This document shows positions 35,692 to 43,728 of a stretch of 64,000 nt of DNA, in pieces. How positions within the stretch are numbered: position 1 is the stretch's first letter; the number at the start of each line of letters is the position of its first letter. The translations under genes and the position numbers were made by a program. Origin of the DNA: Rossellomorea marisflavi (lineage in GTDB: Bacteria > Bacillota > Bacilli > Bacillales > Bacillaceae_B); assembly GCF_009806575.1 (NCBI RefSeq), contig NZ_CP047095.1, positions 3,848,001 to 3,912,000 on the forward strand. Reading direction: 5' to 3'. Below the pieces are notes generated by a model, which worked only from the letters and a program-made list of their open reading frames with translations, searched no databases and was not told where the DNA came from.

Positions 35692-35819
35692 TTTCTCTTA
35701 TCCCTATCATATAGACAAAAAATCAACCATGGAACTGCCTGGCAGGAAGTCCTTTAATAAAGGCAGGAAAACTTTAATATGGACAGTTTATGAGAGCGAA
35801 TTGGTGGCACCCAAGAAAA

Positions 35820-35848
35820 AAACCTTCCGCCATAAGCGGAAGGTTCAC
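35820..35848 (-). terminator. Terminator of the DD-carboxypeptidase gene
   Basis: AACCTTCCGC-CATAA-GCGGAAGGTT perfect 10-bp stem followed by TTTTTTT on the minus strand. Confidence 0.9.
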
Positions 35849-35853
35849 CTTGA

Positions 35854-37353
35854 TTACTTCACATATTTCTCGAACGTCATGTTCTTGGAGTAAATCTCTT
35901 TAGCTGCATCTTTCCCAACATAGCGCAGATGCCACGGCTCGTAAGCATACCCGGTTTCATTTTCTTTTCCTTTAGGGTAACGGATGATGAACCCATATTT
36001 ATGGGCGTTTTTCGCGACCCATTTTCCTTCTTTCGTGTTGGCGAATTTTTCTACGAGGCCATAGCCGACGGATGGACTGGTCACATCCATGGCAAGACCG
36101 GTCTGGTGCTCGCTTGTTCCCGGTTTGGCACTGATTCGGCTTGCGTACTTTTCCCCGTAGGTGCGTTTGTAGTAGTTATACAGTTCCGCCTGTCTGTCGT
36201 AGGAGCGGTAGCCGGACTGTGCGTAAAGCTTCACGTTATCTTTCCAAGCCGCCTTCATGAGGGCCTCGAAGTTCGGGACGGCGCGGCTGTCCATGAGACG
36301 CTTTGGATCGTTGTAGCTGAAGGCGAATTTAACCTTTGGTTCTACGAGTTTCGCAGCTTTATAGTCTTTCCCTACAGCGACTTTTTTGTTCACGAGGAGA
36401 TGCTCGATCGGCTGTTTGAGCTCGGCGCCGACTTTGTTGTCAATGATATTCGTACCACCTATGACGGTGAACTGCGTCAATTTGTTTTGATCGATGACGA
36501 CTTTGACAGGGGTGGAGACGTAGGTTTTCTCCACGAAGAGGAGCCCCCCTCCGTCTTTCGCTGCCAGAGCGGATGCCGATACTGCATCGGTCATATCCTT
36601 TCCAGTGACCACATACGATTTCTTTTTCGTGCCCATGAGCTTGGCGATTTGTGCAGATGTGTCGTAGCGATCGCTGCCACTGATCCTGATTGGTTTAGGA
36701 AGCTGTTTCTTCACTTTTTCCGAAACGGCTTTTGTACGACCGATCACGATGGTGCTTTTCTTCCCTTTCAGCGCTTTTTTCGTAGCTGCCGGAAGACTGT
36801 CGGACTTGGTTAATAGAATCGGCATCTTATTCTTAGCTGCATACGGGGCAGCAGCCAATACATCGTGCAGGTAACCACTGTAAGCGACCACAGCCTTAGA
36901 TGAAGCCGGAAGCTCCTTTGCCACCAAAGCAGCCGTCTCGTAGCTGTCTTTCCCGCCGATCCGCTTCACCTTTGCCTTGATCGTTTCATCGATCACCTTG
37001 TCAGAAAGGTTCTTTTTTCCACCAAGGAGAATGATGGTTTTCGGGTTCAGCCGTTGAATTTCCTTGCGTGTGGCTGAAGACAGTGCGGTTGGATTCGTCA
37101 GAAGCACCGGGGCATCCAGATGCTTGGCAAGCGGTGCAGCAACAGCTGCTTCCGAAAGATCCTTCCCATTCACGAGGATGACGGTCTTCGCCCCGCTCTT
37201 CCATCCTTTTTTGGATACAGCGACCGACGTCTGGTACCGGTCATTGCCACTGATACGGTCAAGGGAATATGCAGATGCAGTCTGGCCGCCGACGAGTATC
37301 AAGATAATCACAGCGAACAGGCTTGATAATGATATTTTATACATGCTCTTCAA
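35854..37353 (-). CDS. Secreted D-alanyl-D-alanine carboxypeptidase with cell-wall-binding repeats
   Basis: Signal peptide (about 1-28, ending QTASA), three cell-wall-binding type 2 repeats (about 30-310; each opens with a RISGNDRYxTS/RIGGKDSYETA-like motif), then a VanY/M15 peptidase domain (about 360-499). The peptidase has SGYRSYDRQ, SEHQTGLAMDVT (zinc His and Asp) and EPWHLRYVG (catalytic Glu, zinc His). It trims the terminal D-Ala from peptidoglycan stems while held to the wall. TTG 37353 is preferred as start because AGAGG is seven bases upstream; a GTG at 37371 lacks such a site. It stands alone within the mannose region. Confidence 0.9.
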   Translation of the reverse strand: MKSMYKISLSSLFAVIILILVGGQTASAYSLDRISGNDRYQTSVAVSKKGWKSGAKTVILVNGKDLSEAAVAAPLAKHLDAPVLLTNPTALSSATRKEIQRLNPKTIILLGGKKNLSDKVIDETIKAKVKRIGGKDSYETAALVAKELPASSKAVVAYSGYLHDVLAAAPYAAKNKMPILLTKSDSLPAATKKALKGKKSTIVIGRTKAVSEKVKKQLPKPIRISGSDRYDTSAQIAKLMGTKKKSYVVTGKDMTDAVSASALAAKDGGGLLFVEKTYVSTPVKVVIDQNKLTQFTVIGGTNIIDNKVGAELKQPIEHLLVNKKVAVGKDYKAAKLVEPKVKFAFSYNDPKRLMDSRAVPNFEALMKAAWKDNVKLYAQSGYRSYDRQAELYNYYKRTYGEKYASRISAKPGTSEHQTGLAMDVTSPSVGYGLVEKFANTKEGKWVAKNAHKYGFIIRYPKGKENETGYAYEPWHLRYVGKDAAKEIYSKNMTFEKYVK

Positions 37354-37463
37354 TTGTTTTCCTCTTTTCACTAATCAACTAGTTACATGAAAAATATTCC
37401 TGTTCCCTAGTATAATAGTTTCATATGGAGATAACTAGCAAAATTTGCTTTTTTTCGACAACA

Positions 37464-37527
37464 TGACACATGGGGACGGTTCCTTTGCGTCATTTTTTTG
37501 ACGCATCGGAACCGTCCCCTTGCTTCA
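37464..37527. repeat. Dispersed hairpin repeat, copy 2
   Basis: GGGGACGGTTCC...TGCGTCA...TGACGCA...GGAACCGTCCCC at 37472-37519, followed by TTGCTTCACT. It is nearly identical to the copy at 18598-18642 and again sits right after a minus-strand stop codon (manP). Confidence 0.85.
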
Positions 37528-37529
37528 CT

Positions 37530-39485
37530 CTATTCTATTTTTTCCAGTAGTGTGTAGGCTTGTTCTTTTGTTTGGACGGCGAGGAGCTGGTTGCGGAAGT
37601 CGTCGTCCATGAGCTGGCGTGATAGGAGCTGAAGGATCTTCAGGTGTTCGTTGCCGGCGCTTTGCTTCGGTACGGCGATCATGAAGATGAGCTTGGCTTC
37701 GGATCCGTCGAGGCTCTTCCAATCTACTCCGTCCCGTTTGATGCCGAAGACGACGCTTGGCTTCTGGACCGAATCGGACTTACCGTGCGGAATGGCGATG
37801 TTCATGCCGATTCCGGTGGAGCTTTCTTCTTCACGGGCAATGATGGCTTCCTTGAAGTCTGCGGTTGAAGCGATGCTTCCATTGGCGTGAAGCTTGGTGA
37901 TCATTTCGTCGATGACGTCATCACGGGTCTCCCCGGCGAGGTCGATCTCGATCAGATCGAGGTTCGTGATATCGGTCAGGCGGTTGATTTCAACCGGTGC
38001 TGCAGCCTGTGTTGCCTCAGGCGCAGTTTTGTGTACGGCAGGTTCTTCCACTTTCTCTTCTTCCGGTACGCTGACTGAGACACCTTCAGGAGTAAGGGCT
38101 TCTTCCACAATGTCTTTTTTCAATAGATTCACAACGATGGCTGCGACGAATGAGCCGACGATGACGGCGACGAAGAACATGAATACATTATCCACGGCAC
38201 CAAGTACGGCAACGATTGGACCACCGTGTGCCACGCGGTCTCCTACGTGACCGAGCATGGCGATGACGGAACCGGTCATGGATCCGATCATGATGCTCGG
38301 GATGACGCGGAGTGGATCTTGTGCAGCAAACGGGATTGCTCCTTCGGTGATCCCGAAGAGTCCCATCGTGAACGATGCTTTTCCTGTTTCTTTCTCGGCG
38401 GCATGGAATTTCTTGCGGCCGATGAATGTTGCGAGTCCCATGGAGATCGGCGGGATACAGATGGCCGCGGCAATCGGGCCCATGATCTCATAGTTTCCTT
38501 CTCCGATCATGGCAGATCCGAAGAGGAAGGCGACCTTATTGACCGGCCCACCCATATCGAATGACACCATGGCTCCAAGGATCAAGGCAAGAAGGATGGA
38601 GCTTGTTCCCTGCATACCGGCGAGCCAGTCTGTCAGGACTTCAAAGATATTCGCAACCGGCGCCCCGATCAGATAAACGAAGGCAAGGCCGACGATGAGG
38701 GAGGCGAGTACCGGGATGATGATGATCGGCATGATCGGCATGATGGCTTTTGGTACTTTGATCTTCTTGATCAAGAGAGCGGCATACCCTGCAAGGAAAC
38801 CGGCGATGATCCCACCGATGAATCCGGCTCCTGCTTCACTTCCATAAAAACTTCCGTTGGCGGCGATGAATCCTCCGACGACACCTGGTGCAAGACCCGG
38901 CCTGTCGGCGATGCTGTAGGCGATGAACCCGGCGAGGATCGGCACCATGAACGTGAAGGACGCAGAACCGATGGCTTCGATATGCTTCCAGAATGAATCA
39001 TCCGGAATGACGAGTCCGCCCGGCGTTTTCTGGCCTCCGAGTGTCAGGGCCACGGCGATGAGCAGACCGCCGATGACGATGAACGGAACCATGTACGATA
39101 CGCCGTTCATAAGGTGACGATAGATTGGGTTTTCTTTCTTATCGGACTTCTTCTCGGTCTGTCCGCTTGATTGATGGATCGGAGCATCTCCGTCGATCAC
39201 CTTTTGGATGAGTTCCTTCGGCTTGCGGATCCCGTCCTGCACGCCCGTGACGAGGAGCTGCTTGCCGTTGAAGCGGTCTTTATTGACGGTTTTATCAGCG
39301 GCGATGATGATGCCTGCTGCTTCCTGGATGTCTTTATCGGTCAGTTCGTTCTCGACACCGATGGAGCCCTGTGTCTCGACTTTTATTTCGACGCCCATTT
39401 CTTTGGCTGCTTTTTCGAGGTTCTCGGCGGCCATGTATGTATGGGCAATTCCATTTGGACATGAGGTGATGGCTAGTATTTTCAT
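37530..39485 (-). CDS. manP: Mannose-type PTS permease EIIBCA
   Basis: A PTS transporter of 651 residues that imports and phosphorylates mannose. The order is EIIB (1-100; phospho-Cys in ITSCPNGIAHTYMAAE), EIIC (about 120-460; membrane, VGGFIAANG and AMVSFDMGGPVNKVAF), a Pro/Ala/Glu linker, then EIIA (about 510-651; phospho-His in GIGMNIAIPHGKSD). Size and order match B. subtilis ManP of the fructose-family permeases. It sits downstream of its regulator gene manR with a cre site at its promoter. Fructose cannot be excluded from sequence, but manR and manA nearby favour mannose. Confidence 0.9.
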   Translation of the reverse strand: MKILAITSCPNGIAHTYMAAENLEKAAKEMGVEIKVETQGSIGVENELTDKDIQEAAGIIIAADKTVNKDRFNGKQLLVTGVQDGIRKPKELIQKVIDGDAPIHQSSGQTEKKSDKKENPIYRHLMNGVSYMVPFIVIGGLLIAVALTLGGQKTPGGLVIPDDSFWKHIEAIGSASFTFMVPILAGFIAYSIADRPGLAPGVVGGFIAANGSFYGSEAGAGFIGGIIAGFLAGYAALLIKKIKVPKAIMPIMPIIIIPVLASLIVGLAFVYLIGAPVANIFEVLTDWLAGMQGTSSILLALILGAMVSFDMGGPVNKVAFLFGSAMIGEGNYEIMGPIAAAICIPPISMGLATFIGRKKFHAAEKETGKASFTMGLFGITEGAIPFAAQDPLRVIPSIMIGSMTGSVIAMLGHVGDRVAHGGPIVAVLGAVDNVFMFFVAVIVGSFVAAIVVNLLKKDIVEEALTPEGVSVSVPEEEKVEEPAVHKTAPEATQAAAPVEINRLTDITNLDLIEIDLAGETRDDVIDEMITKLHANGSIASTADFKEAIIAREEESSTGIGMNIAIPHGKSDSVQKPSVVFGIKRDGVDWKSLDGSEAKLIFMIAVPKQSAGNEHLKILQLLSRQLMDDDFRNQLLAVQTKEQAYTLLEKIE

Positions 39486-39502
39486 AGTGTTTGTCTCCTT
39501 TA

Positions 39503-39518
39503 TCGAAATCGCTTACAT
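39503..39518 (-). promoter_or_regulatory. cre site (CcpA) at manP
   Basis: Minus strand ATGTAAGCGATTTCGA, identical to the site before the GH1 gene in 15 of 16 bases. A TATAGT -10-like element (about 39519-39530) sits just upstream, so the cre overlaps the transcription start. Confidence 0.8.
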
Positions 39519-39644
39519 TTACTATACACCGAGAATCCTGTCGAAAAAGGTCAAGTTGTTACCGGAGGTTGTGGTAAAAGTGGATATATTGTTTTTCCCG
39601 GGGTTATGATGCTTGGCTACAAATACCTTGGTTCCATAGATTGG

Positions 39645-39770
39645 ATGTGTCTTTCCGCTTCGGTCGACCGCTTTCCTGCGAGGCGGGCGGTGAGCCGCTT
39701 CGGCAGGCCTGCAGGGTCTCACCTGCCCGCTACTCCCGCTGGAGTCGGTCGACCTCCACTGCAAGACACT
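39645..39770. repeat. Large Bacillus-type palindromic repeat
   Basis: About 125 bp with nested inverted arms: TGTCTT/AAGACA at the ends, GGTCGACC on both sides, GGGCGGTGAG/CTCACCTGCCC inside, and a GCAGGCCTGC centre. It matches, from memory, a repeat scattered in Bacillus intergenic regions. It lies in the 436-base gap between manR and manP; the rest of 39779-39905 shows nothing. Confidence 0.7.
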
Positions 39771-39905
39771 TGTGCGAAATAGTAGAATAAATTCCTGACG
39801 ATTGGTCTGTAAATAGAATCCCGCACGCATACTTATGTCTCTTTTCATCACGAGCCGAGGAATTACTAACCCTTTCATCTCTGTGTTTCATTTAAAATAC
39901 TAAAT

Positions 39906-39931
39906 AAAAAAAGAGGCCGTTTCACACGGCC
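39906..39931 (-). terminator. Terminator overlapping the manR stop codon
   Basis: GGCCGT-TTCAC-ACGGCC hairpin spanning the stop codon, followed by TCTTTTTTTATTTA on the minus strand. Confidence 0.8.
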
Positions 39932-41847
39932 CCGAGATGGGTCAGGAATGTCATGGCGTCACGGTCGGAGAGGAGCTGCTCGATCCGTTCCGGGTTCTCG
40001 GTGAGGTGCGAGATTTCCTGGAAGAGCTGGCGGGATTCGGCCGGTTCGGTGCTTTTGACGGCGAGGAGGAAGACGAGGGAGACTTTCTCCTCGCCCCATT
40101 CGATCGGTTCACGCAGGGTGGCGATGGCGATGGCCGACTGGTGGATGAGGTCGGGATGACCATGGGGAATGGCGATCCCTGCCCCGATGGTGGTTGCCGA
40201 CATCCGTTCGCGGATCATGGCATTTTCTATGTAGGCATGATCGACGAACCCTTTGTCCACGAGGGTCCCTGCAAGCTTCCGGATCAACTCGTAGCGGCTG
40301 GAACCTTCCTGTTGAAGAAAGACGAGGAATGGGTTGGCGAACTTCAGGATGACCGATTCCTTTTGTCCCCTCTGCACCGGGTCCTCGAGGTACGTCAATC
40401 GCTCCTTCAGCCTTTCTTCATCTTGTTTTCCGAGCAGCGGGGAAACGACGATCGCCGGGACGCCCATGTCGGGAAGGCTGATCGTGGAAATGATGAGATC
40501 CGCCTCGCTTGTCTCGAGGAAGGACTGCAGCTCCCCTTTACCGATGCTTGCCAGCACAAGGACAGACGTGAATTTCCGCTCGATTTTTGTACGAAGGAGC
40601 TGGGACATCCCCATCCCCATATGACAGACGATGACGACTCTTTTCACGTCTGTTATGGATTGTTGCAGGCGCTCGAGTGATGCCTGGAAGTGTAGGGTGA
40701 TATAGGCGGCTTCCTCTTCCGGCACCTCGATGCCTGCCAGTTCTTCAAGGACGAGCATGATCCGGTCGAACATGAACGGATACATCCGCTTGATGTCCCC
40801 GAGCATCACATTTGTGACTGGAAGTCCGTATGTCAGGCGATTCAACGTGGAATTCAAGTGCACGGTCAGACCGTTGAAGAGTTCCGGGTCACTGTAAAAA
40901 TCCACGCCGTGCATCTCGGACAGCTTCCCGAGAAGAAGATCCGTCACTTCCCCGAGTCGATTGTCGTGGCCGGTGAGCTCGCGGATCGCTTCGTCGTCCT
41001 GATATCGGAACTTCCCACCAAGGAAGTGCAGGGCCAGGTATGCCTGCTCCGCTTCGGGGAAGCGCACGGAAAAATACGGCTCGATTCCTTCGAGGAATGC
41101 CACCGTCCACCCATATTCTTTTTTCACCATAATCATCGTTTTTTCTTTTTCCGAAAGGGAGATCGTCTGCTGCAGCTTCGTCCGCTTGATCATGAGGAGG
41201 GTATGAACGACGATCCGTTCGAAGGTTTCATCGGTCAGATGAAGATCGAACCTCTCCTGCAGCTCTTCAAGCCTCCGCCGCACGATGGTGATCTCATGCT
41301 GGGTGAATTGAGCGCTAATGAAGGAATCCGCCCCATCATCCACGAGTTGTGAAAGCCGCGTCAAAGCCAGACGACGGTTCAGCTCGGTCCCTTCGATCGT
41401 GAGCCCCACCTTCTGCTTTGACAGAAGCTCCAGATCAAACCGTTTCAACCAGTCCCCGATCCGTTCGAGGTCCTTCCTGATCACCGACTTGCTTACATAA
41501 TACCGGTCTACCAGGTTCTGCACGACGACAGGGTCTGTATTCATGAGAAGAAAGTACGCAATCTGGACGATCCGATCCTCCTCATCCACATGACTGCTTC
41601 CCCTCGTTTGCAGTTCGCGGTATAGCTCCGCACGGTCGCGTCCGCCGATTTCCAGGCAGATTCCCTGACCCGGCTTCCGGATCAACTCCGCCGTCGGATA
41701 GGCTGCAATGGATTCCTGTATCACCTTGAGGTCGTTCCGCACCGTTTTTTCGGAACAGTGCAGCTCCTCACTGAATTCTTTGATCAAGACATATTCATGA
41801 TGCCGGCTCACCAGCATCCGCAAGATCTCCTGCTGTCTTTCATTCAT
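39922..41847 (-). CDS. manR: PTS-controlled transcription activator
   Basis: A 641-residue regulator like B. subtilis ManR. N-terminal helix-turn-helix domains (about 1-160; HTH_11 and Mga-like) precede two PRDs (about 180-390) with candidate regulatory His residues. An EIIB-like domain follows (VIVCHMGMGMSQLLRTKIE, Cys present), then an EIIA domain (about 495-641) with the phospho-His in GAGIAIPHGHPD. Phosphorylation by the PTS and by EIIB of ManP would set its activity at the manP promoter. ATG 41847 is preferred over GTG 41856, given AGAAGG eight bases upstream. Confidence 0.9.
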   Translation of the reverse strand: MNERQQEILRMLVSRHHEYVLIKEFSEELHCSEKTVRNDLKVIQESIAAYPTAELIRKPGQGICLEIGGRDRAELYRELQTRGSSHVDEEDRIVQIAYFLLMNTDPVVVQNLVDRYYVSKSVIRKDLERIGDWLKRFDLELLSKQKVGLTIEGTELNRRLALTRLSQLVDDGADSFISAQFTQHEITIVRRRLEELQERFDLHLTDETFERIVVHTLLMIKRTKLQQTISLSEKEKTMIMVKKEYGWTVAFLEGIEPYFSVRFPEAEQAYLALHFLGGKFRYQDDEAIRELTGHDNRLGEVTDLLLGKLSEMHGVDFYSDPELFNGLTVHLNSTLNRLTYGLPVTNVMLGDIKRMYPFMFDRIMLVLEELAGIEVPEEEAAYITLHFQASLERLQQSITDVKRVVIVCHMGMGMSQLLRTKIERKFTSVLVLASIGKGELQSFLETSEADLIISTISLPDMGVPAIVVSPLLGKQDEERLKERLTYLEDPVQRGQKESVILKFANPFLVFLQQEGSSRYELIRKLAGTLVDKGFVDHAYIENAMIRERMSATTIGAGIAIPHGHPDLIHQSAIAIATLREPIEWGEEKVSLVFLLAVKSTEPAESRQLFQEISHLTENPERIEQLLSDRDAMTFLTHLGAV

Positions 41848-41889
41848 GCTCGTCACCTTCTCTGTTTTGACAGGGAGTTTTATCTATTT

Positions 41890-41918
41890 ATGATACTTTT
41901 TGCTTACGGAAATGTAAA
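41890..41918 (-). promoter_or_regulatory. Sigma-A promoter of manR
   Basis: Minus strand TTTACA (41918-41913), 17-base spacer, TATCAT (41895-41890). A perfect palindrome CAAACGTTTG (41919-41928) abuts the -35 and may be an operator. Confidence 0.65.
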
Positions 41919-42096
41919 CAAACGTTTGGATGGGGGGCATGGATTGAGTACTGTCCCGGGTGGTGGGGTTAAACAGTTGTTTAGGTTTGGTGGTGGTATG
42001 AGATGCTCCACCCGTTTGTAGTGGGTGTGAACAATAATCGGAATGTAGAATGGCTGGGCGTGTTAGCAGAGCTCTTATTTGCTTCTTTTTTCAAGA

Positions 42097-42445
42097 CCTA
42101 GCGGAATGGTTCGCTTATTTGCAAATTGGGTCCTGATATCAGCGATACTAAAGGTCGAAAACACTCCATCCCACCTCTATGACATCATTCGACAATTCTC
42201 GCAGCCGCTTTTCCCTGTTTTAAGGGTTCGGTCACTGTCTGGTAGGTCCAGTGACCGCAAATACTTGCGAATCCCCAAAAAATATTTGCAAAAATCCAAA
42301 AATTATTTGCGGAACTGAAAAATTTATTTGCGAGTCTGATTTCAGGTCTTTTTTTTATTTGCGAACGAAGGTGTTTACATATGATTGAATGACATCTCTT
42401 GCACTCAACATGATTTCCATACGAACCCCGCCTAATATTTGCGAA
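42097..42445. repeat. Phased TTATTTGCGAA repeat element, copy 1
   Basis: A motif close to TTATTTGCGAA recurs at 42261, 42282, 42303 and 42324 (exact 21-bp steps), again 31 bp later at 42355, and singly at 42115 and 42435. Spacers are A/T-rich. The left end shares CCTAGCGGAATGGTTCG (42097-42113) with copy 2 (CCTAGTGAAATGGTACG). It fills the gap between manA and manR. No known feature class fits. Confidence 0.8.
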
Positions 42446-42478
42446 CCCGAACCTGATCCAGCCAACACAAAAAAAGAA

Positions 42479-42507
42479 ACGCAAAACCAAAAGGTCCTGC
42501 GCTCTTC
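42479..42507 (-). terminator. Probable manA terminator
   Basis: Imperfect hairpin CGCA(AA)ACC-AAAA-GGT(CC)TGCG followed on the minus strand by TTTCTTTTTTTG, just after the manA stop. Confidence 0.6.
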
Positions 42508-42517
42508 CCTTAATCCA

Positions 42518-43465
42518 TTACACATGAGAAACAATCAATTCAACCTGACCTTCCACTTCAAACGTTTCCACATCGGCAGGGATGATGAGATGCATGCCCT
42601 TTTCCAAGACGTGGTCTTCTCCCTGCACGCGCAATGTCCCGGCTCCGCTCAGTACGCTGGCGAGCTGGAACGGCTTGTCCTGGATGAAGGATGCGTGGCC
42701 GTTCACTTCCCATTTATGCACGGTGAAGTATTCTGCTTCGACGAAGGTGGTGATGGTCACGCCGTCGCGGCTGTCGACTTCCGGCTCCACGGATTCCGCG
42801 GTATGTGGGATCGTGGTCACGGCGATGGATTTGTCGATGTGAAGCTCACGGGTGTTGCCGTCTGCATCGGTACGGTCGTAGTCGTATACGCGGTACGTCG
42901 TATCAGAGCTCTGCTGCGTTTCAAGGACGAGGGTCCCGGTGCAGAGGGCGTGGATCGTGCCGCTTGGTACATAGAAGAAGTCGCCGGGTTTGATCTTCAC
43001 GCGACGGAGCAGATCGCTCCACACACCTTTTTCGATCATGCTTGTGAATTCCTCTTTTGAAAGGGCGTTGTGGCCGAAGATCATGTCGGCTCCTTCATCA
43101 CAGTCGATGATGTACCAGCATTCAGTCTTTCCTAGCTCGCCGTTCTCATTGATATTTGCATAGCTGTCGTCCGGATGAACCTGAACGGACAGATCGGCGT
43201 TGGCATCGAGGATCTTCGTCAATAATGGGAATACAGGTGAATCGTAATTCCCGAATAATTCAGGGTGCTGATCCCAAAGTTCCCCGACGGTCTTCCCTGC
43301 GAATTCCCCGCTTCGGACGGTACTTTGTCCGTTCGGGTGCCCGGAAATGGCCCAGCACTCACCGGTCTTGTCAGAAGGAATGTCATAACCGAACTGATCC
43401 CTGAGGGCCGTCCCTCCCCAAATTCGTTCCTGGAACACGGGTGTTAAGAATAATGGTTGATTCAT
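42518..43465 (-). CDS. manA: Mannose-6-phosphate isomerase, class I
   Basis: Zinc enzyme that converts mannose-6-phosphate to fructose-6-phosphate, 315 residues, the same length as B. subtilis ManA. It has a cupin fold with zinc ligands in LSVQVHPDD and KTECWYII, and the catalytic region KPGDFFYVPSGTIHAL. The start is set at ATG 43465 behind TAGGAGGATC; the 29-residue extension in the longest frame is not supported. It is separated from manR by the repeat element. It serves both the PTS route (mannose-6-P from ManP) and the intracellular mannoside route (via the ROK kinase). Confidence 0.93.
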   Translation of the reverse strand: MNQPLFLTPVFQERIWGGTALRDQFGYDIPSDKTGECWAISGHPNGQSTVRSGEFAGKTVGELWDQHPELFGNYDSPVFPLLTKILDANADLSVQVHPDDSYANINENGELGKTECWYIIDCDEGADMIFGHNALSKEEFTSMIEKGVWSDLLRRVKIKPGDFFYVPSGTIHALCTGTLVLETQQSSDTTYRVYDYDRTDADGNTRELHIDKSIAVTTIPHTAESVEPEVDSRDGVTITTFVEAEYFTVHKWEVNGHASFIQDKPFQLASVLSGAGTLRVQGEDHVLEKGMHLIIPADVETFEVEGQVELIVSHV

Positions 43466-43728
43466 GATGATCCTCCTATGTATGTAAGAATGAACAGAGC
43501 CATTCCTTTTTTCTTCCCCACCTATTTTCTTACATTGTGAGAAGGGTTTCAATCTTTTTTATTCCATTGCCGTGTGGGAGGGGGATGCCAGGAATTGTTC
43601 ATTGACTGTTCCACCGCACTCCCCTATCTTGGAGCCATATGACCAAATCATAAAATTCGCTTGCCTTGGCATTACTATATAGAGAGATCGGGTAAGGAAT
43701 ACTGTCAGTCTTAAATGAGGTGAAAAAG

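Noticed and set aside
35929-36813. 294-codon open frame on the plus strand
   Set aside because: It is antisense to the cell-wall-binding carboxypeptidase, whose domains and signal peptide are clear. Codon bias alone explains the open frame.
42261-42365. CRISPR array
   Set aside because: The repeat core is only about 10 bases, degenerate, with 10-11-base A/T-rich spacers. There is no cas gene and no longer conserved repeat.
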